64,000 nucleotides of DNA from Zhengitettix transpicula (GCA_037074705.1 JAYJMR010000018.1:388196-452195), one strand, 5' to 3'. Positions 24,636 through 37,969 are shown, counted from the stretch's first letter. Made by a program: numbers and translations. Notes: generated by a model from the letters alone, not told the origin.

Positions 24636-24675
<40 letters not shown>
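6749..24675 (+). repeat. Satellite array A: about 80 units of ~225 bp, each ending in poly(A)
   Basis: Head-to-tail units each start CACGACTGCCCGTTG, have a GC-rich 5' third (CGCCGCCGCACGCACG), an AT-rich middle with CCGCGGATCG, a TATATATATATACAC microsatellite and CTTCTGTGAGTT, and end in a poly(A) run of roughly 18-44. Outside the poly(A) the units are nearly identical. From about 7956 to 20529 the spacing is almost constant at 224-226 bp; near both ends it varies from 207 to 252. Visible variants include an internal duplication at 7841-7857, a 15-bp deletion at 11278, loss of TGTGAGTT at 20863, and point changes at 18778, 22859, 23784 and 24035. The long open frames need a TTG start and read poly(A) as polylysine, so I do not call genes. 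Confidence 0.95.
7841..7857 (+). repeat. Internal duplication of a satellite unit end
   Basis: The unit end ACACTCTTCTGTGAGTT occurs twice, at 7812-7828 and 7841-7857, separated by 13 A's and followed by a full-length poly(A). This makes one unit about 252 bp long. Slippage or template switching within poly(A) is the simplest explanation. Confidence 0.85.
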
Positions 24676-24678
<3 letters not shown>

Positions 24679-25263
24679 ACCATTTTTTTTTACTTCTATA
24701 TATATTTAAATAAATAAATATATATTTAAAAAATGGGGAAAATTTTTAAATGTCGCGTACATGTGAGCGCGTACTGTTTAAAGACAAATATTAACTTTGT
24801 TTACAAAGACCGCGTAACAATGGAAACGTCAACGTGAAAAATTGTAACCGTTATCAATTCCACTTAATTCGCACCGAACTCTGACTGTCTATTCGTTTCT
24901 TAGACGACGTCATTTCTTTTTTGCTCAATTTGACGGAACTCGTGTGTTTACGTGAGGAATTTAATTTTTTTCTCTTACATTTACGTATCACCCTGCAGCG
25001 AGTGCAGGTAAGTGCCGCTAGGTGGGGACGTACTGTAACAATAAAACTGTTGATACATTTCAAATATTTTTATCTTTGAAGCCAATTGTTTCCTTTCCCG
25101 CGATATTTAAGCATTCGACGGTTGACCTCACTTTCCGATCAGGATTTCAGGCGTTTCGCGGGGACCGCGTGTTTCGACGTATTGCCGCAGAAACATTTAA
25201 CAATGCTCCCCGTTGATTACAATGGTGTCCGGAATAAAAGACCGTCCCGATCGAGGAATCTTT
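24676..25263 (+). promoter_or_regulatory. U2 locus 2 upstream flank and presumed promoter
   Basis: This 588-bp flank is the same length at loci 2, 3 and 4. It starts abruptly after a satellite poly(A). Its first 60 bp form an AT-rich imperfect inverted repeat, listed separately. A PSEA would be expected near 25199-25224, but I cannot identify it by motif. The minus-strand open frame at 24854-25063 recurs at each locus only because the flank is duplicated. Confidence 0.6.
24680..24736. repeat. AT-rich inverted repeat at array-flank boundary, locus 2
   Basis: CCATTTTTT at 24680-24688 pairs with AAAAAATGG at 24728-24736. Inside it, TATATATATTTA at 24697-24708 pairs with TAAATATATATT at 24715-24726 with one mismatch. 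The same structure occurs at 27861 and 46808. It marks the exact border between satellite and U2 flank and could form a cruciform. Confidence 0.7.
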
Positions 25264-25452
25264 ATCGCTTCTCGGCCTTTTGGCTAAGATCAAAGTGTAG
25301 TATCTGTTCTTATCAGCTTAATATCTGATACGTGGTGCATCGCACCACCAGAATATTAAACTCATTTTTGGAAAATGACGGAGTGTTAGGAGCTTGCTCC
25401 ACATCTGTCACGGGTTGGCCCGGCTTTGCAGTATCGCCGGGATCGGCCCACC
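25264..25452 (+). ncRNA. U2: U2 spliceosomal snRNA, intact (locus 2)
   Basis: This is a complete 189-nt U2 snRNA. It starts ATCGCTTCTCGGCCTTTTGG, carries the branch-point recognition sequence GTAGTA at 25297-25302 and stem-loop II around GTGGTGC/GCACCAC, and has the Sm-binding site ATTTTTGG at 25364-25371. The 3' part with GGAGCTTGCTCC and GGTTGGCCCGG is typical of insect U2. U2 pairs with the intron branch site in the spliceosome and is a Pol II transcript processed by Integrator. A 3' box follows 16 nt after the end. It is identical to the U2 at 28445 and is uninterrupted at the retrotransposon target site. Confidence 0.97.
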
Positions 25453-26054
25453 TTATTGAAATTCAAACAAAGAAAGAAGTTTAACATTCTGACGTATCAA
25501 ATATTGAGTTGGAAGGCAGGTAAATTTTGAAATAACTGCGATTTCGCATCCAGTACAGGATTCACCTCTCTCGGCAATCATCTTCTCGCAGGCAGGACCG
25601 GGCACCAGCGAGTACAAGTAATTTTCCGGGAGAAGCCGTTGTCCGTGGCCACCAGCTGGACCACGCTCCCTATATATCTTTTGTATTTCGCGAACGTCGT
25701 CGTCGCCGCCGCACGCACGCACGCAAGTACGATAGGATAACGCGCCTTTTACGAATATGTATCTGATACATATGTATTCAAAACATCGTACTTTTTCCGC
25801 TCATTTCTTTCGGCTCAAAGGAAGTGTAATTAATATTCGTTGTTGACGGAAACTGCGTAGCTATATTGAAAACAGGGGTTCGTTGCCGTTAAAGCCTCTT
25901 TTAATTCTGTCACTTTCCCATAAATCTATCTCGGTTTTATTATAATTTAGACGTAAAATACCGACGTCTGGATTTCGATATACATTTATAAACAATGTAT
26001 GCAATATACGTTTATTCCACCTAGCAGAGCGCCTCTTGGGCGGCCATCGCAAAA
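25453..26054 (+). other. U2 downstream flank, locus 2 (602 bp, no gene seen)
   Basis: This is the same 602-bp flank as at locus 1, including the GC-rich satellite-like segment at 25689-25725. It ends CATCGCAAAA against the first unit of array B. Confidence 0.8.
25462..25477 (+). terminator. U2 3' box (locus 2)
   Basis: TTCAAAC followed by AAAGAAAGA (25469-25477) matches the snRNA 3' box core AAARNNAGA, at the expected short distance after the RNA end. Confidence 0.6.
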
Positions 26055-26238
26055 CACGACTGCCCGTTGTAATCTACGAACGTCTTCCTCGCCGCCGCAC
26101 GCACGCAGCATAGCTGTTGCAAGCGAACATTAGTAAAAACTTACAAATTAATATTCCGCGGATCGAATTATTTTATAATTTTAATTTCTTCTCTACTAAA
26201 GTTTCTTTACATGTATATATATATACACTCTTCTGTGA

Positions 26239-26278
<40 letters not shown>

Positions 26279-26461
26279 ACGACTGCCCGTTGTAATCTAC
26301 GAACGTCTTCCTCGCCGCCGCACGCACGCAGCATAGCTGTTGCAAGCGAACATTAGTAAAAACTTACAAATTAATATTCCGCGGATCGAATTATTTTATA
26401 ATTTTAATTTCTTCTCTACTAAAGTTTCTTTACATGTATATATATATACACTCTTCTGTGA

Positions 26462-26506
<45 letters not shown>

Positions 26507-26689
26507 ACGACTGCCCGTTGTAATCTACGAACGTCTTCCTCGCCACCGCACGCACGCAGCATAGCTGTTGCAAGCGAACATTAGTAAAAACTTACAAATT
26601 AATATTCCGCGGATCGAATTATTTTATAATTTTAATTTCTTCTCTACTAAAGTTTCTTTACATGTATATATATATACACTCTTCTGTGA

Positions 26690-26729
<40 letters not shown>

Positions 26730-26912
26730 ACGACTGCCCGTTGTAATCTACGAACGTCTTCCTCGCCGCCGCACGCACGCAGCATAGCTGTTGCAAGCGA
26801 ACATTAGTAAAAACTTACAAATTAATATTCCGCGGATCGAATTATTTTATAATTTTAATTTCTTCTCTACTAAAGTTTCTTTACATGTATATATATATAC
26901 ACTCTTCTGTGA

Positions 26913-26956
<44 letters not shown>

Positions 26957-27132
26957 CCCGTTGTAATCTACGAACGTCTTCCTCGCCGCCGCACGCACGC
27001 AGCATAGCTGTTGCAAGCGAACATTAGTAAAAACTTACAAATTAATATTCCGCGGATCGAATTATTTTATAATTTTAATTTCTTCTCTACTAAAGTTTCT
27101 TTACATGTATATATATATACACTCTTCTGTGA

Positions 27133-27172
<40 letters not shown>

Positions 27173-27355
27173 ACGACTGCCCGTTGTAATCTACGAACGT
27201 CTTCCTCGCCGCCGCACGCACGCAGCATAGCTGTTGCAAGCGAACATTAGTAAAAACTTACAAATTAATATTCCGCGGATCGAATTATTTTATAATTTTA
27301 ATTTCTTCTCTACTAAAGTTTCTTTACATGTATATATATATACACTCTTCTGTGA

Positions 27356-27403
<48 letters not shown>

Positions 27404-27586
27404 ACGACTGCCCGTTGTAATCTACGAACGTCTTCCTCGCCGCCGTACGCACGCAGCATAGCTGTTGCAAGCGAACATTAGTAAAAACTTACAAATTAAT
27501 ATTCCGCGGATCGAATTATTTTATAATTTTAATTTCTTCTCTACTAAAGTTTCTTTACATGTATATATATATACACTCTTCTGTGA

Positions 27587-27631
<45 letters not shown>

Positions 27632-27814
27632 ACGACTGCCCGTTGTAATCTACGAACGTCTTCCTCGCCGCCGCACGCACGCAGCATAGCTGTTGCAAGC
27701 GAACATTAGTAAAAACTTACAAATTAATATTCCGCGGATCGAATTATTTTATAATTTTAATTTCTTCTCTACTAAAGTTTCTTTACATGTATATATATAT
27801 ACACTCTTCTGTGA

Positions 27815-27856
<42 letters not shown>
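26055..27856 (+). repeat. Satellite array B: 8 units
   Basis: This short array has the same satellite unit as array A, in the same orientation. One unit lacks CACGACT after its poly(A) (near 26955), one has G to A at 26545 and one has C to T at 27446. All eight units vary in poly(A) length. Confidence 0.95.
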
Positions 27857-27859
<3 letters not shown>

Positions 27860-28444
27860 ACCATTTTTTTTTACTTCTATATATATTTAAATAAATAAAT
27901 ATATATTTAAAAAATGGGGAAAATTTTTAAATGTCGCGTACATGTGAGCGCGTACTGTTTAAAGACAAATATTAACTTTGTTTACAAAGACCGCGTAACA
28001 ATGGAAACGTCAACGTGAAAAATTGTAACCGTTATCAATTCCACTTAATTCGCACCGAACTCTGACTGTCTATTCGTTTCTTAGACGACGTCATTTCTTT
28101 TTTGCTCAATTTGACGGAACTCGTGTGTTTACGTGAGGAATTTAATTTTTTTCTCTTACATTTACGTATCACCCTGCAGCGAGTGCAGGTAAGTGCCGCT
28201 AGGTGGGGACGTACTGTAACAATAAAACTGTTGATACATTTCAAATATTTTTATCTTTGAAGCCAATTGTTTCCTTTCCCGCGATATTTAAGCATTCGAC
28301 GGTTGACCTCACTTTCCGATCAGGATTTCAGGCGTTTCGCGGGGACCGCGTGTTTCGACGTATTGCCGCAGAAACATTTAACAATGCTCCCCGTTGATTA
28401 CAATGGTGTCCGGAATAAAAGACCGTCCCGATCGAGGAATCTTT
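27857..28444 (+). promoter_or_regulatory. U2 locus 3 upstream flank and presumed promoter
   Basis: This 588-bp flank matches locus 2, including the boundary inverted repeat at 27861-27917. The promoter assignment is by position only. Confidence 0.6.
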
Positions 28445-28633
28445 ATCGCTTCTCGGCCTTTTGGCTAAGATCAAAGTGTAGTATCTGTTCTTATCAGCTT
28501 AATATCTGATACGTGGTGCATCGCACCACCAGAATATTAAACTCATTTTTGGAAAATGACGGAGTGTTAGGAGCTTGCTCCACATCTGTCACGGGTTGGC
28601 CCGGCTTTGCAGTATCGCCGGGATCGGCCCACC
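28445..28633 (+). ncRNA. U2: U2 spliceosomal snRNA, intact (locus 3)
   Basis: This is a second complete 189-nt U2 gene, identical by eye to locus 2 and 3181 bp downstream of it. GTAGTA lies at 28478-28483 and the Sm site at 28545-28552. It is free of retrotransposon insertion. Together with locus 2 it is the only apparently functional U2 in the window. Confidence 0.97.
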
Positions 28634-29148
28634 TTATTGAAATTCAAACAAAGAAAGAAGTTTAACATTCTGACGTATCAAATATTGAGTTGGAAGGCAG
28701 GTAAATTTTGAAATAACTGCGATTTCGCATCCAGTACAGGATTCACCTCTCTCGGCAATCATCTTCTCGCAGGCAGGACCGGGCACCAGCGAGTACAAGT
28801 AATTTTCCGGGAGAAGCCGTTGTCCGTGGCCACCAGCTGGACCACGCTCCCTATATATCTTTTGTATTTCGCGAACGTCGTCGTCGCCGCCGCACGCACG
28901 CACGCAAGTACGATAGGATAACGCGCCTTTTACGAATATGTATCTGATACATATGTATTCAAAACATCGTACTTTTTCCGCTCATTTCTTTCGGCTCAAA
29001 GGAAGTGTAATTAATATTCGTTGTTGACGGAAACTGCGTAGCTATATTGAAAACAGGGGTTCGTTGCCGTTAAAGCCTCTTTTAATTCTGTCACTTTCCC
29101 ATAAATCTATCTCGGTTTTATTATAATTTAGACGTAAAATACCGACGT
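28634..29148 (+). other. U2 downstream flank, locus 3, truncated
   Basis: This flank follows the other loci to ...ATACCGACGT and then joins directly to satellite sequence ATATACACTCTTC. The last ~87 bp of the flank and most of the first satellite unit are missing, about 250 bp relative to loci 1, 2 and 4. The junction shares only GT with both parents. Confidence 0.85.
28643..28658 (+). terminator. U2 3' box (locus 3)
   Basis: AAAGAAAGA at 28650-28658 has the same sequence and spacing as at the other loci. Confidence 0.6.
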
Positions 29149-29166
29149 ATATACACTCTTCTGTGA

Positions 29167-29210
<44 letters not shown>

Positions 29211-29393
29211 ACGACTGCCCGTTGTAATCTACGAACGTCTTCCTCGCCGCCGTACGCACGCAGCATAGCTGTTGCAAGCGAACATTAGTAAAAACTTACA
29301 AATTAATATTCCGCGGATCGAATTATTTTATAATTTTAATTTCTTCTCTACTAAAGTTTCTTTACATGTATATATATATACACTCTTCTGTGA

Positions 29394-29441
<48 letters not shown>

Positions 29442-29624
29442 ACGACTGCCCGTTGTAATCTACGAACGTCTTCCTCGCCGCCGCACGCACGCAGCATAGC
29501 TGTTGCAAGCGAACATTAGTAAAAACTTACAAATTAATATTCCGCGGATCGAATTATTTTATAATTTTAATTTCTTCTCTACTAAAGTTTCTTTACATGT
29601 ATATATATATACACTCTTCTGTGA

Positions 29625-29667
<43 letters not shown>

Positions 29668-29850
29668 ACGACTGCCCGTTGTAATCTACGAACGTCTTCC
29701 TCGCCGCCGCACGCACGCAGCATAGCTGTTGCAAGCGAACATTAGTAAAAACTTACAAATTAATATTCCGCGGATCGAATTATTTTATAATTTTAATTTC
29801 TTCTCTACTAAAGTTTCTTTACATGTATATATATATACACTCTTCTGTGA

Positions 29851-29895
<45 letters not shown>

Positions 29896-30078
29896 ACGAC
29901 TGCCCGTTGTAATCTACGAACGTCTTCCTCGCCGCCGCACGCACGCAGCATAGCTGTTGCAAGCGAACATTAGTAAAAACTTACAAATTAATATTCCGCG
30001 GATCGAATTATTTTATAATTTTAATTTCTTCTCTACTAAAGTTTCTTTACATGTATATATATATACACTCTTCTGTGA

Positions 30079-30122
<44 letters not shown>

Positions 30123-30305
30123 ACGACTGCCCGTTGTAATCTACGAACGTCTTCCTCGCCGCCGCACGCACGCAGCATAGCTGTTGCAAGCGAACATTAG
30201 TAAAAACTTACAAATTAATATTCCGCGGATCGAATTATTTTATAATTTTAATTTCTTCTCTACTAAAGTTTCTTTACATGTATATATATATACACTCTTC
30301 TGTGA

Positions 30306-30349
<44 letters not shown>

Positions 30350-30532
30350 ACGACTGCCCGTTGTAATCTACGAACGTCTTCCTCGCCGCCGCACGCACGC
30401 AGCATAGCTGTTGCAAGCGAACATTAGTAAAAACTTACAAATTAATATTCCGCGGATCGAATTATTTTATAATTTTAATTTCTTCTCTACTAAAGTTTCT
30501 TTACATGTATATATATATACACTCTTCTGTGA

Positions 30533-30575
<43 letters not shown>

Positions 30576-30758
30576 ACGACTGCCCGTTGTAATCTACGAA
30601 CGTCTTCCTCGCCGCCGCACGCACGCAGCATAGCTGTTGCAAGCGAACATTAGTAAAAACTTACAAATTAATATTCCGCGGATCGAATTATTTTATAATT
30701 TTAATTTCTTCTCTACTAAAGTTTCTTTACATGTATATATATATACACTCTTCTGTGA

Positions 30759-30801
<43 letters not shown>

Positions 30802-30984
30802 ACGACTGCCCGTTGTAATCTACGAACGTCTTCCTCGCCGCCGCACGCACGCAGCATAGCTGTTGCAAGCGAACATTAGTAAAAACTTACAAATTAATAT
30901 TCCGCGGATCGAATTATTTTATAATTTTAATTTCTTCTCTACTAAAGTTTCTTTACATGTATATATATATACACTCTTCTGTGA

Positions 30985-31027
<43 letters not shown>

Positions 31028-31210
31028 ACGACTGCCCGTTGTAATCTACGAACGTCTTCCTCGCCGCCGCACGCACGCAGCATAGCTGTTGCAAGCGAAC
31101 ATTAGTAAAAACTTACAAATTAATATTCCGCGGATCGAATTATTTTATAATTTTAATTTCTTCTCTACTAAAGTTTCTTTACATGTATATATATATACAC
31201 TCTTCTGTGA

Positions 31211-31249
<39 letters not shown>

Positions 31250-31432
31250 ACGACTGCCCGTTGTAATCTACGAACGTCTTCCTCGCCGCCGCACGCACGC
31301 AGCATAGCTGTTGCAAGCGAACATTAGTAAAAACTTACAAATTAATATTCCGCGGATCGAATTATTTTATAATTTTAATTTCTTCTCTACTAAAGTTTCT
31401 TTACATGTATATATATATACACTCTTCTGTGA

Positions 31433-31473
<41 letters not shown>

Positions 31474-31656
31474 ACGACTGCCCGTTGTAATCTACGAACG
31501 TCTTCCTCGCCGCCGCACGCACGCAGCATAGCTGTTGCAAGCGAACATTAGTAAAAACTTACAAATTAATATTCCGCGGATCGAATTATTTTATAATTTT
31601 AATTTCTTCTCTACTAAAGTTTCTTTACATGTATATATATATACACTCTTCTGTGA

Positions 31657-31698
<42 letters not shown>

Positions 31699-31881
31699 AC
31701 GACTGCCCGTTGTAATCTACGAACGTCTTCCTCGCCGCCGCACGCACGCAGCATAGCTGTTGCAAGCGAACATTAGTAAAAACTTACAAATTAATATTCC
31801 GCGGATCGAATTATTTTATAATTTTAATTTCTTCTCTACTAAAGTTTCTTTACATGTATATATATATACACTCTTCTGTGA

Positions 31882-31924
<43 letters not shown>

Positions 31925-32107
31925 ACGACTGCCCGTTGTAATCTACGAACGTCTTCCTCGCCGCCGCACGCACGCAGCATAGCTGTTGCAAGCGAACATT
32001 AGTAAAAACTTACAAATTAATATTCCGCGGATCGAATTATTTTATAATTTTAATTTCTTCTCTACTAAAGTTTCTTTACATGTATATATATATACACTCT
32101 TCTGTGA

Positions 32108-32150
<43 letters not shown>

Positions 32151-32333
32151 ACGACTGCCCGTTGTAATCTACGAACGTCTTCCTCGCCGCCGCACGCACG
32201 CAGCATAGCTGTTGCAAGCGAACATTAGTAAAAACTTACAAATTAATATTCCGCGGATCGAATTATTTTATAATTTTAATTTCTTCTCTACTAAAGTTTC
32301 TTTACATGTATATATATATACACTCTTCTGTGA

Positions 32334-32376
<43 letters not shown>

Positions 32377-32559
32377 ACGACTGCCCGTTGTAATCTACGA
32401 ACGTCTTCCTCGCCGCCGCACGCACGCAGCATAGCTGTTGCAAGCGAACATTAGTAAAAACTTACAAATTAATATTCCGCGGATCGAATTATTTTATAAT
32501 TTTAATTTCTTCTCTACTAAAGTTTCTTTACATGTATATATATATACACTCTTCTGTGA

Positions 32560-32602
<43 letters not shown>

Positions 32603-32785
32603 ACGACTGCCCGTTGTAATCTACGAACGTCTTCCTCGCCGCCGCACGCACGCAGCATAGCTGTTGCAAGCGAACATTAGTAAAAACTTACAAATTAATA
32701 TTCCGCGGATCGAATTATTTTATAATTTTAATTTCTTCTCTACTAAAGTTTCTTTACATGTATATATATATACACTCTTCTGTGA

Positions 32786-32827
<42 letters not shown>

Positions 32828-33010
32828 ACGACTGCCCGTTGTAATCTACGAACGTCTTCCTCGCCGCCGCACGCACGCAGCATAGCTGTTGCAAGCGAAC
32901 ATTAGTAAAAACTTACAAATTAATATTCCGCGGATCGAATTATTTTATAATTTTAATTTCTTCTCTACTAAAGTTTCTTTACATGTATATATATATACAC
33001 TCTTCTGTGA

Positions 33011-33053
<43 letters not shown>

Positions 33054-33236
33054 ACGACTGCCCGTTGTAATCTACGAACGTCTTCCTCGCCGCCGCACGC
33101 ACGCAGCATAGCTGTTGCAAGCGAACATTAGTAAAAACTTACAAATTAATATTCCGCGGATCGAATTATTTTATAATTTTAATTTCTTCTCTACTAAAGT
33201 TTCTTTACATGTATATATATATACACTCTTCTGTGA

Positions 33237-33278
<42 letters not shown>

Positions 33279-33461
33279 ACGACTGCCCGTTGTAATCTAC
33301 GAACGTCTTCCTCGCCGCCGCACGCACGCAGCATAGCTGTTGCAAGCGAACATTAGTAAAAACTTACAAATTAATATTCCGCGGATCGAATTATTTTATA
33401 ATTTTAATTTCTTCTCTACTAAAGTTTCTTTACATGTATATATATATACACTCTTCTGTGA

Positions 33462-33504
<43 letters not shown>

Positions 33505-33687
33505 ACGACTGCCCGTTGTAATCTACGAACGTCTTCCTCGCCGCCGCACGCACGCAGCATAGCTGTTGCAAGCGAACATTAGTAAAAACTTACAAATTAA
33601 TATTCCGCGGATCGAATTATTTTATAATTTTAATTTCTTCTCTACTAAAGTTTCTTTACATGTATATATATATACACTCTTCTGTGA

Positions 33688-33730
<43 letters not shown>

Positions 33731-33913
33731 ACGACTGCCCGTTGTAATCTACGAACGTCTTCCTCGCCGCCGCACGCACGCAGCATAGCTGTTGCAAGCG
33801 AACATTAGTAAAAACTTACAAATTAATATTCCGCGGATCGAATTATTTTATAATTTTAATTTCTTCTCTACTAAAGTTTCTTTACATGTATATATATATA
33901 CACTCTTCTGTGA

Positions 33914-33956
<43 letters not shown>

Positions 33957-34139
33957 ACGACTGCCCGTTGTAATCTACGAACGTCTTCCTCGCCGCCGCA
34001 CGCACGCAGCATAGCTGTTGCAAGCGAACATTAGTAAAAACTTACAAATTAATATTCCGCGGATCGAATTATTTTATAATTTTAATTTCTTCTCTACTAA
34101 AGTTTCTTTACATGTATATATATATACACTCTTCTGTGA

Positions 34140-34181
<42 letters not shown>

Positions 34182-34364
34182 ACGACTGCCCGTTGTAATC
34201 TACGAACGTCTTCCTCGCCGCCGCACGCACGCAGCATAGCTGTTGCAAGCGAACATTAGTAAAAACTTACAAATTAATATTCCGCGGATCGAATTATTTT
34301 ATAATTTTAATTTCTTCTCTACTAAAGTTTCTTTACATGTATATATATATACACTCTTCTGTGA

Positions 34365-34406
<42 letters not shown>

Positions 34407-34589
34407 ACGACTGCCCGTTGTAATCTACGAACGTCTTCCTCGCCGCCGCACGCACGCAGCATAGCTGTTGCAAGCGAACATTAGTAAAAACTTACAAATT
34501 AATATTCCGCGGATCGAATTATTTTATAATTTTAATTTCTTCTCTACTAAAGTTTCTTTACATGTATATATATATACACTCTTCTGTGA

Positions 34590-34632
<43 letters not shown>

Positions 34633-34815
34633 ACGACTGCCCGTTGTAATCTACGAACGTCTTCCTCGCCGCCGCACGCACGCAGCATAGCTGTTGCAAG
34701 CGAACATTAGTAAAAACTTACAAATTAATATTCCGCGGATCGAATTATTTTATAATTTTAATTTCTTCTCTACTAAAGTTTCTTTACATGTATATATATA
34801 TACACTCTTCTGTGA

Positions 34816-34857
<42 letters not shown>

Positions 34858-35040
34858 ACGACTGCCCGTTGTAATCTACGAACGTCTTCCTCGCCGCCGC
34901 ACGCACGCAGCATAGCTGTTGCAAGCGAACATTAGTAAAAACTTACAAATTAATATTCCGCGGATCGAATTATTTTATAATTTTAATTTCTTCTCTACTA
35001 AAGTTTCTTTACATGTATATATATATACACTCTTCTGTGA

Positions 35041-35082
<42 letters not shown>

Positions 35083-35265
35083 ACGACTGCCCGTTGTAAT
35101 CTACGAACGTCTTCCTCGCCGCCGCACGCACGCAGCATAGCTGTTGCAAGCGAACATTAGTAAAAACTTACAAATTAATATTCCGCGGATCGAATTATTT
35201 TATAATTTTAATTTCTTCTCTACTAAAGTTTCTTTACATGTATATATATATACACTCTTCTGTGA

Positions 35266-35307
<42 letters not shown>

Positions 35308-35490
35308 ACGACTGCCCGTTGTAATCTACGAACGTCTTCCTCGCCGCCGCACGCACGCAGCATAGCTGTTGCAAGCGAACATTAGTAAAAACTTACAAAT
35401 TAATATTCCGCGGATCGAATTATTTTATAATTTTAATTTCTTCTCTACTAAAGTTTCTTTACATGTATATATATATACACTCTTCTGTGA

Positions 35491-35532
<42 letters not shown>

Positions 35533-35715
35533 ACGACTGCCCGTTGTAATCTACGAACGTCTTCCTCGCCGCCGCACGCACGCAGCATAGCTGTTGCAAG
35601 CGAACATTAGTAAAAACTTACAAATTAATATTCCGCGGATCGAATTATTTTATAATTTTAATTTCTTCTCTACTAAAGTTTCTTTACATGTATATATATA
35701 TACACTCTTCTGTGA

Positions 35716-35757
<42 letters not shown>

Positions 35758-35940
35758 ACGACTGCCCGTTGTAATCTACGAACGTCTTCCTCGCCGCCGC
35801 ACGCACGCAGCATAGCTGTTGCAAGCGAACATTAGTAAAAACTTACAAATTAATATTCCGCGGATCGAATTATTTTATAATTTTAATTTCTTCTCTACTA
35901 AAGTTTCTTTACATGTATATATATATACACTCTTCTGTGA

Positions 35941-35983
<43 letters not shown>

Positions 35984-36166
35984 ACGACTGCCCGTTGTAA
36001 TCTACGAACGTCTTCCTCGCCGCCGCACGCACGCAGCATAGCTGTTGCAAGCGAACATTAGTAAAAACTTACAAATTAATATTCCGCGGATCGAATTATT
36101 TTATAATTTTAATTTCTTCTCTACTAAAGTTTCTTTACATGTATATATATATACACTCTTCTGTGA

Positions 36167-36201
<35 letters not shown>

Positions 36202-36374
36202 GTTGTAATCTACGAACGTCTTCCTCGCCGCCGCACGCACGCAGCATATCTGTTGCAAGCGAACATTAGTAAAAACTTACAAATTAATATTCCGCGGATC
36301 GAATTATTTTATAATTTTAATTTCTTCTCTACTAAAGTTTCTTTACATGTATATATATATACACTCTTCTGTGA

Positions 36375-36418
<44 letters not shown>

Positions 36419-36601
36419 ACGACTGCCCGTTGTAATCTACGAACGTCTTCCTCGCCGCCGCACGCACGCAGCATAGCTGTTGCAAGCGAACATTAGTAAA
36501 AACTTACAAATTAATATTCCGCGGATCGAATTATTTTATAATTTTAATTTCTTCTCTACTAAAGTTTCTTTACATGTATATATATATACACTCTTCTGTG
36601 A

Positions 36602-36648
<47 letters not shown>

Positions 36649-36831
36649 ACGACTGCCCGTTGTAATCTACGAACGTCTTCCTCGCCGCCGCACGCACGCA
36701 GCATAGCTGTTGCAAGCGAACATTAGTAAAAACTTACAAATTAATATTCCGCGGATCGAATTATTTTATAATTTTAATTTCTTCTCTACTAAAGTTTCTT
36801 TACATGTATATATATATACACTCTTCTGTGA

Positions 36832-36878
<47 letters not shown>

Positions 36879-37061
36879 ACGACTGCCCGTTGTAATCTAC
36901 GAACGTCTTCCTCGCCGCCGCACGCACGCAGCATAGCTGTTGCAAGCGAACATTAGTAAAAACTTACAAATTAATATTCCGCGGATCGAATTATTTTATA
37001 ATTTTAATTTCTTCTCTACTAAAGTTTCTTTACATGTATATATATATACACTCTTCTGTGA

Positions 37062-37106
<45 letters not shown>

Positions 37107-37289
37107 ACGACTGCCCGTTGTAATCTACGAACGTCTTCCTCGCCGCCGCACGCACGCAGCATAGCTGTTGCAAGCGAACATTAGTAAAAACTTACAAATT
37201 AATATTCCGCGGATCGAATTATTTTATAATTTTAATTTCTTCTCTACTAAAGTTTCTTTACATGTATATATATATACACTCTTCTGTGA

Positions 37290-37332
<43 letters not shown>

Positions 37333-37515
37333 ACGACTGCCCGTTGTAATCTACGAACGTCTTCCTCGCCGCCGCACGCACGCAGCATAGCTGTTGCAAG
37401 CGAACATTAGTAAAAACTTACAAATTAATATTCCGCGGATCGAATTATTTTATAATTTTAATTTCTTCTCTACTAAAGTTTCTTTACATGTATATATATA
37501 TACACTCTTCTGTGA

Positions 37516-37557
<42 letters not shown>

Positions 37558-37740
37558 ACGACTGCCCGTTGTAATCTACGAACGTCTTCCTCGCCGCCGC
37601 ACGCACGCAGCATAGCTGTTGCAAGCGAACATTAGTAAAAACTTACAAATTAATATTCCGCGGATCGAATTATTTTATAATTTTAATTTCTTCTCTACTA
37701 AAGTTTCTTTACATGTATATATATATACACTCTTCTGTGA

Positions 37741-37786
<46 letters not shown>

Positions 37787-37969
37787 ACGACTGCCCGTTG
37801 TAATCTACGAACGTCTTCCTCGCCGCCGCACGCACGCAGCATAGCTGTTGCAAGCGAACATTAGTAAAAACTTACAAATTAATATTCCGCGGATCGAATT
37901 ATTTTATAATTTTAATTTCTTCTCTACTAAAGTTTCTTTACATGTATATATATATACACTCTTCTGTGA

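Noticed and set aside
6749..24675. CRISPR-like regular repeat array
   Set aside because: Units are contiguous with no unique spacers, are over 200 bp long, and lie in a eukaryotic snRNA locus.
24854..25063. Minus-strand 69-codon frame conserved upstream of U2 (also 28035-28244 and 46982-47191)
   Set aside because: Its conservation is simply that of the duplicated flank. It lies in the promoter region and shows no recognisable domain.
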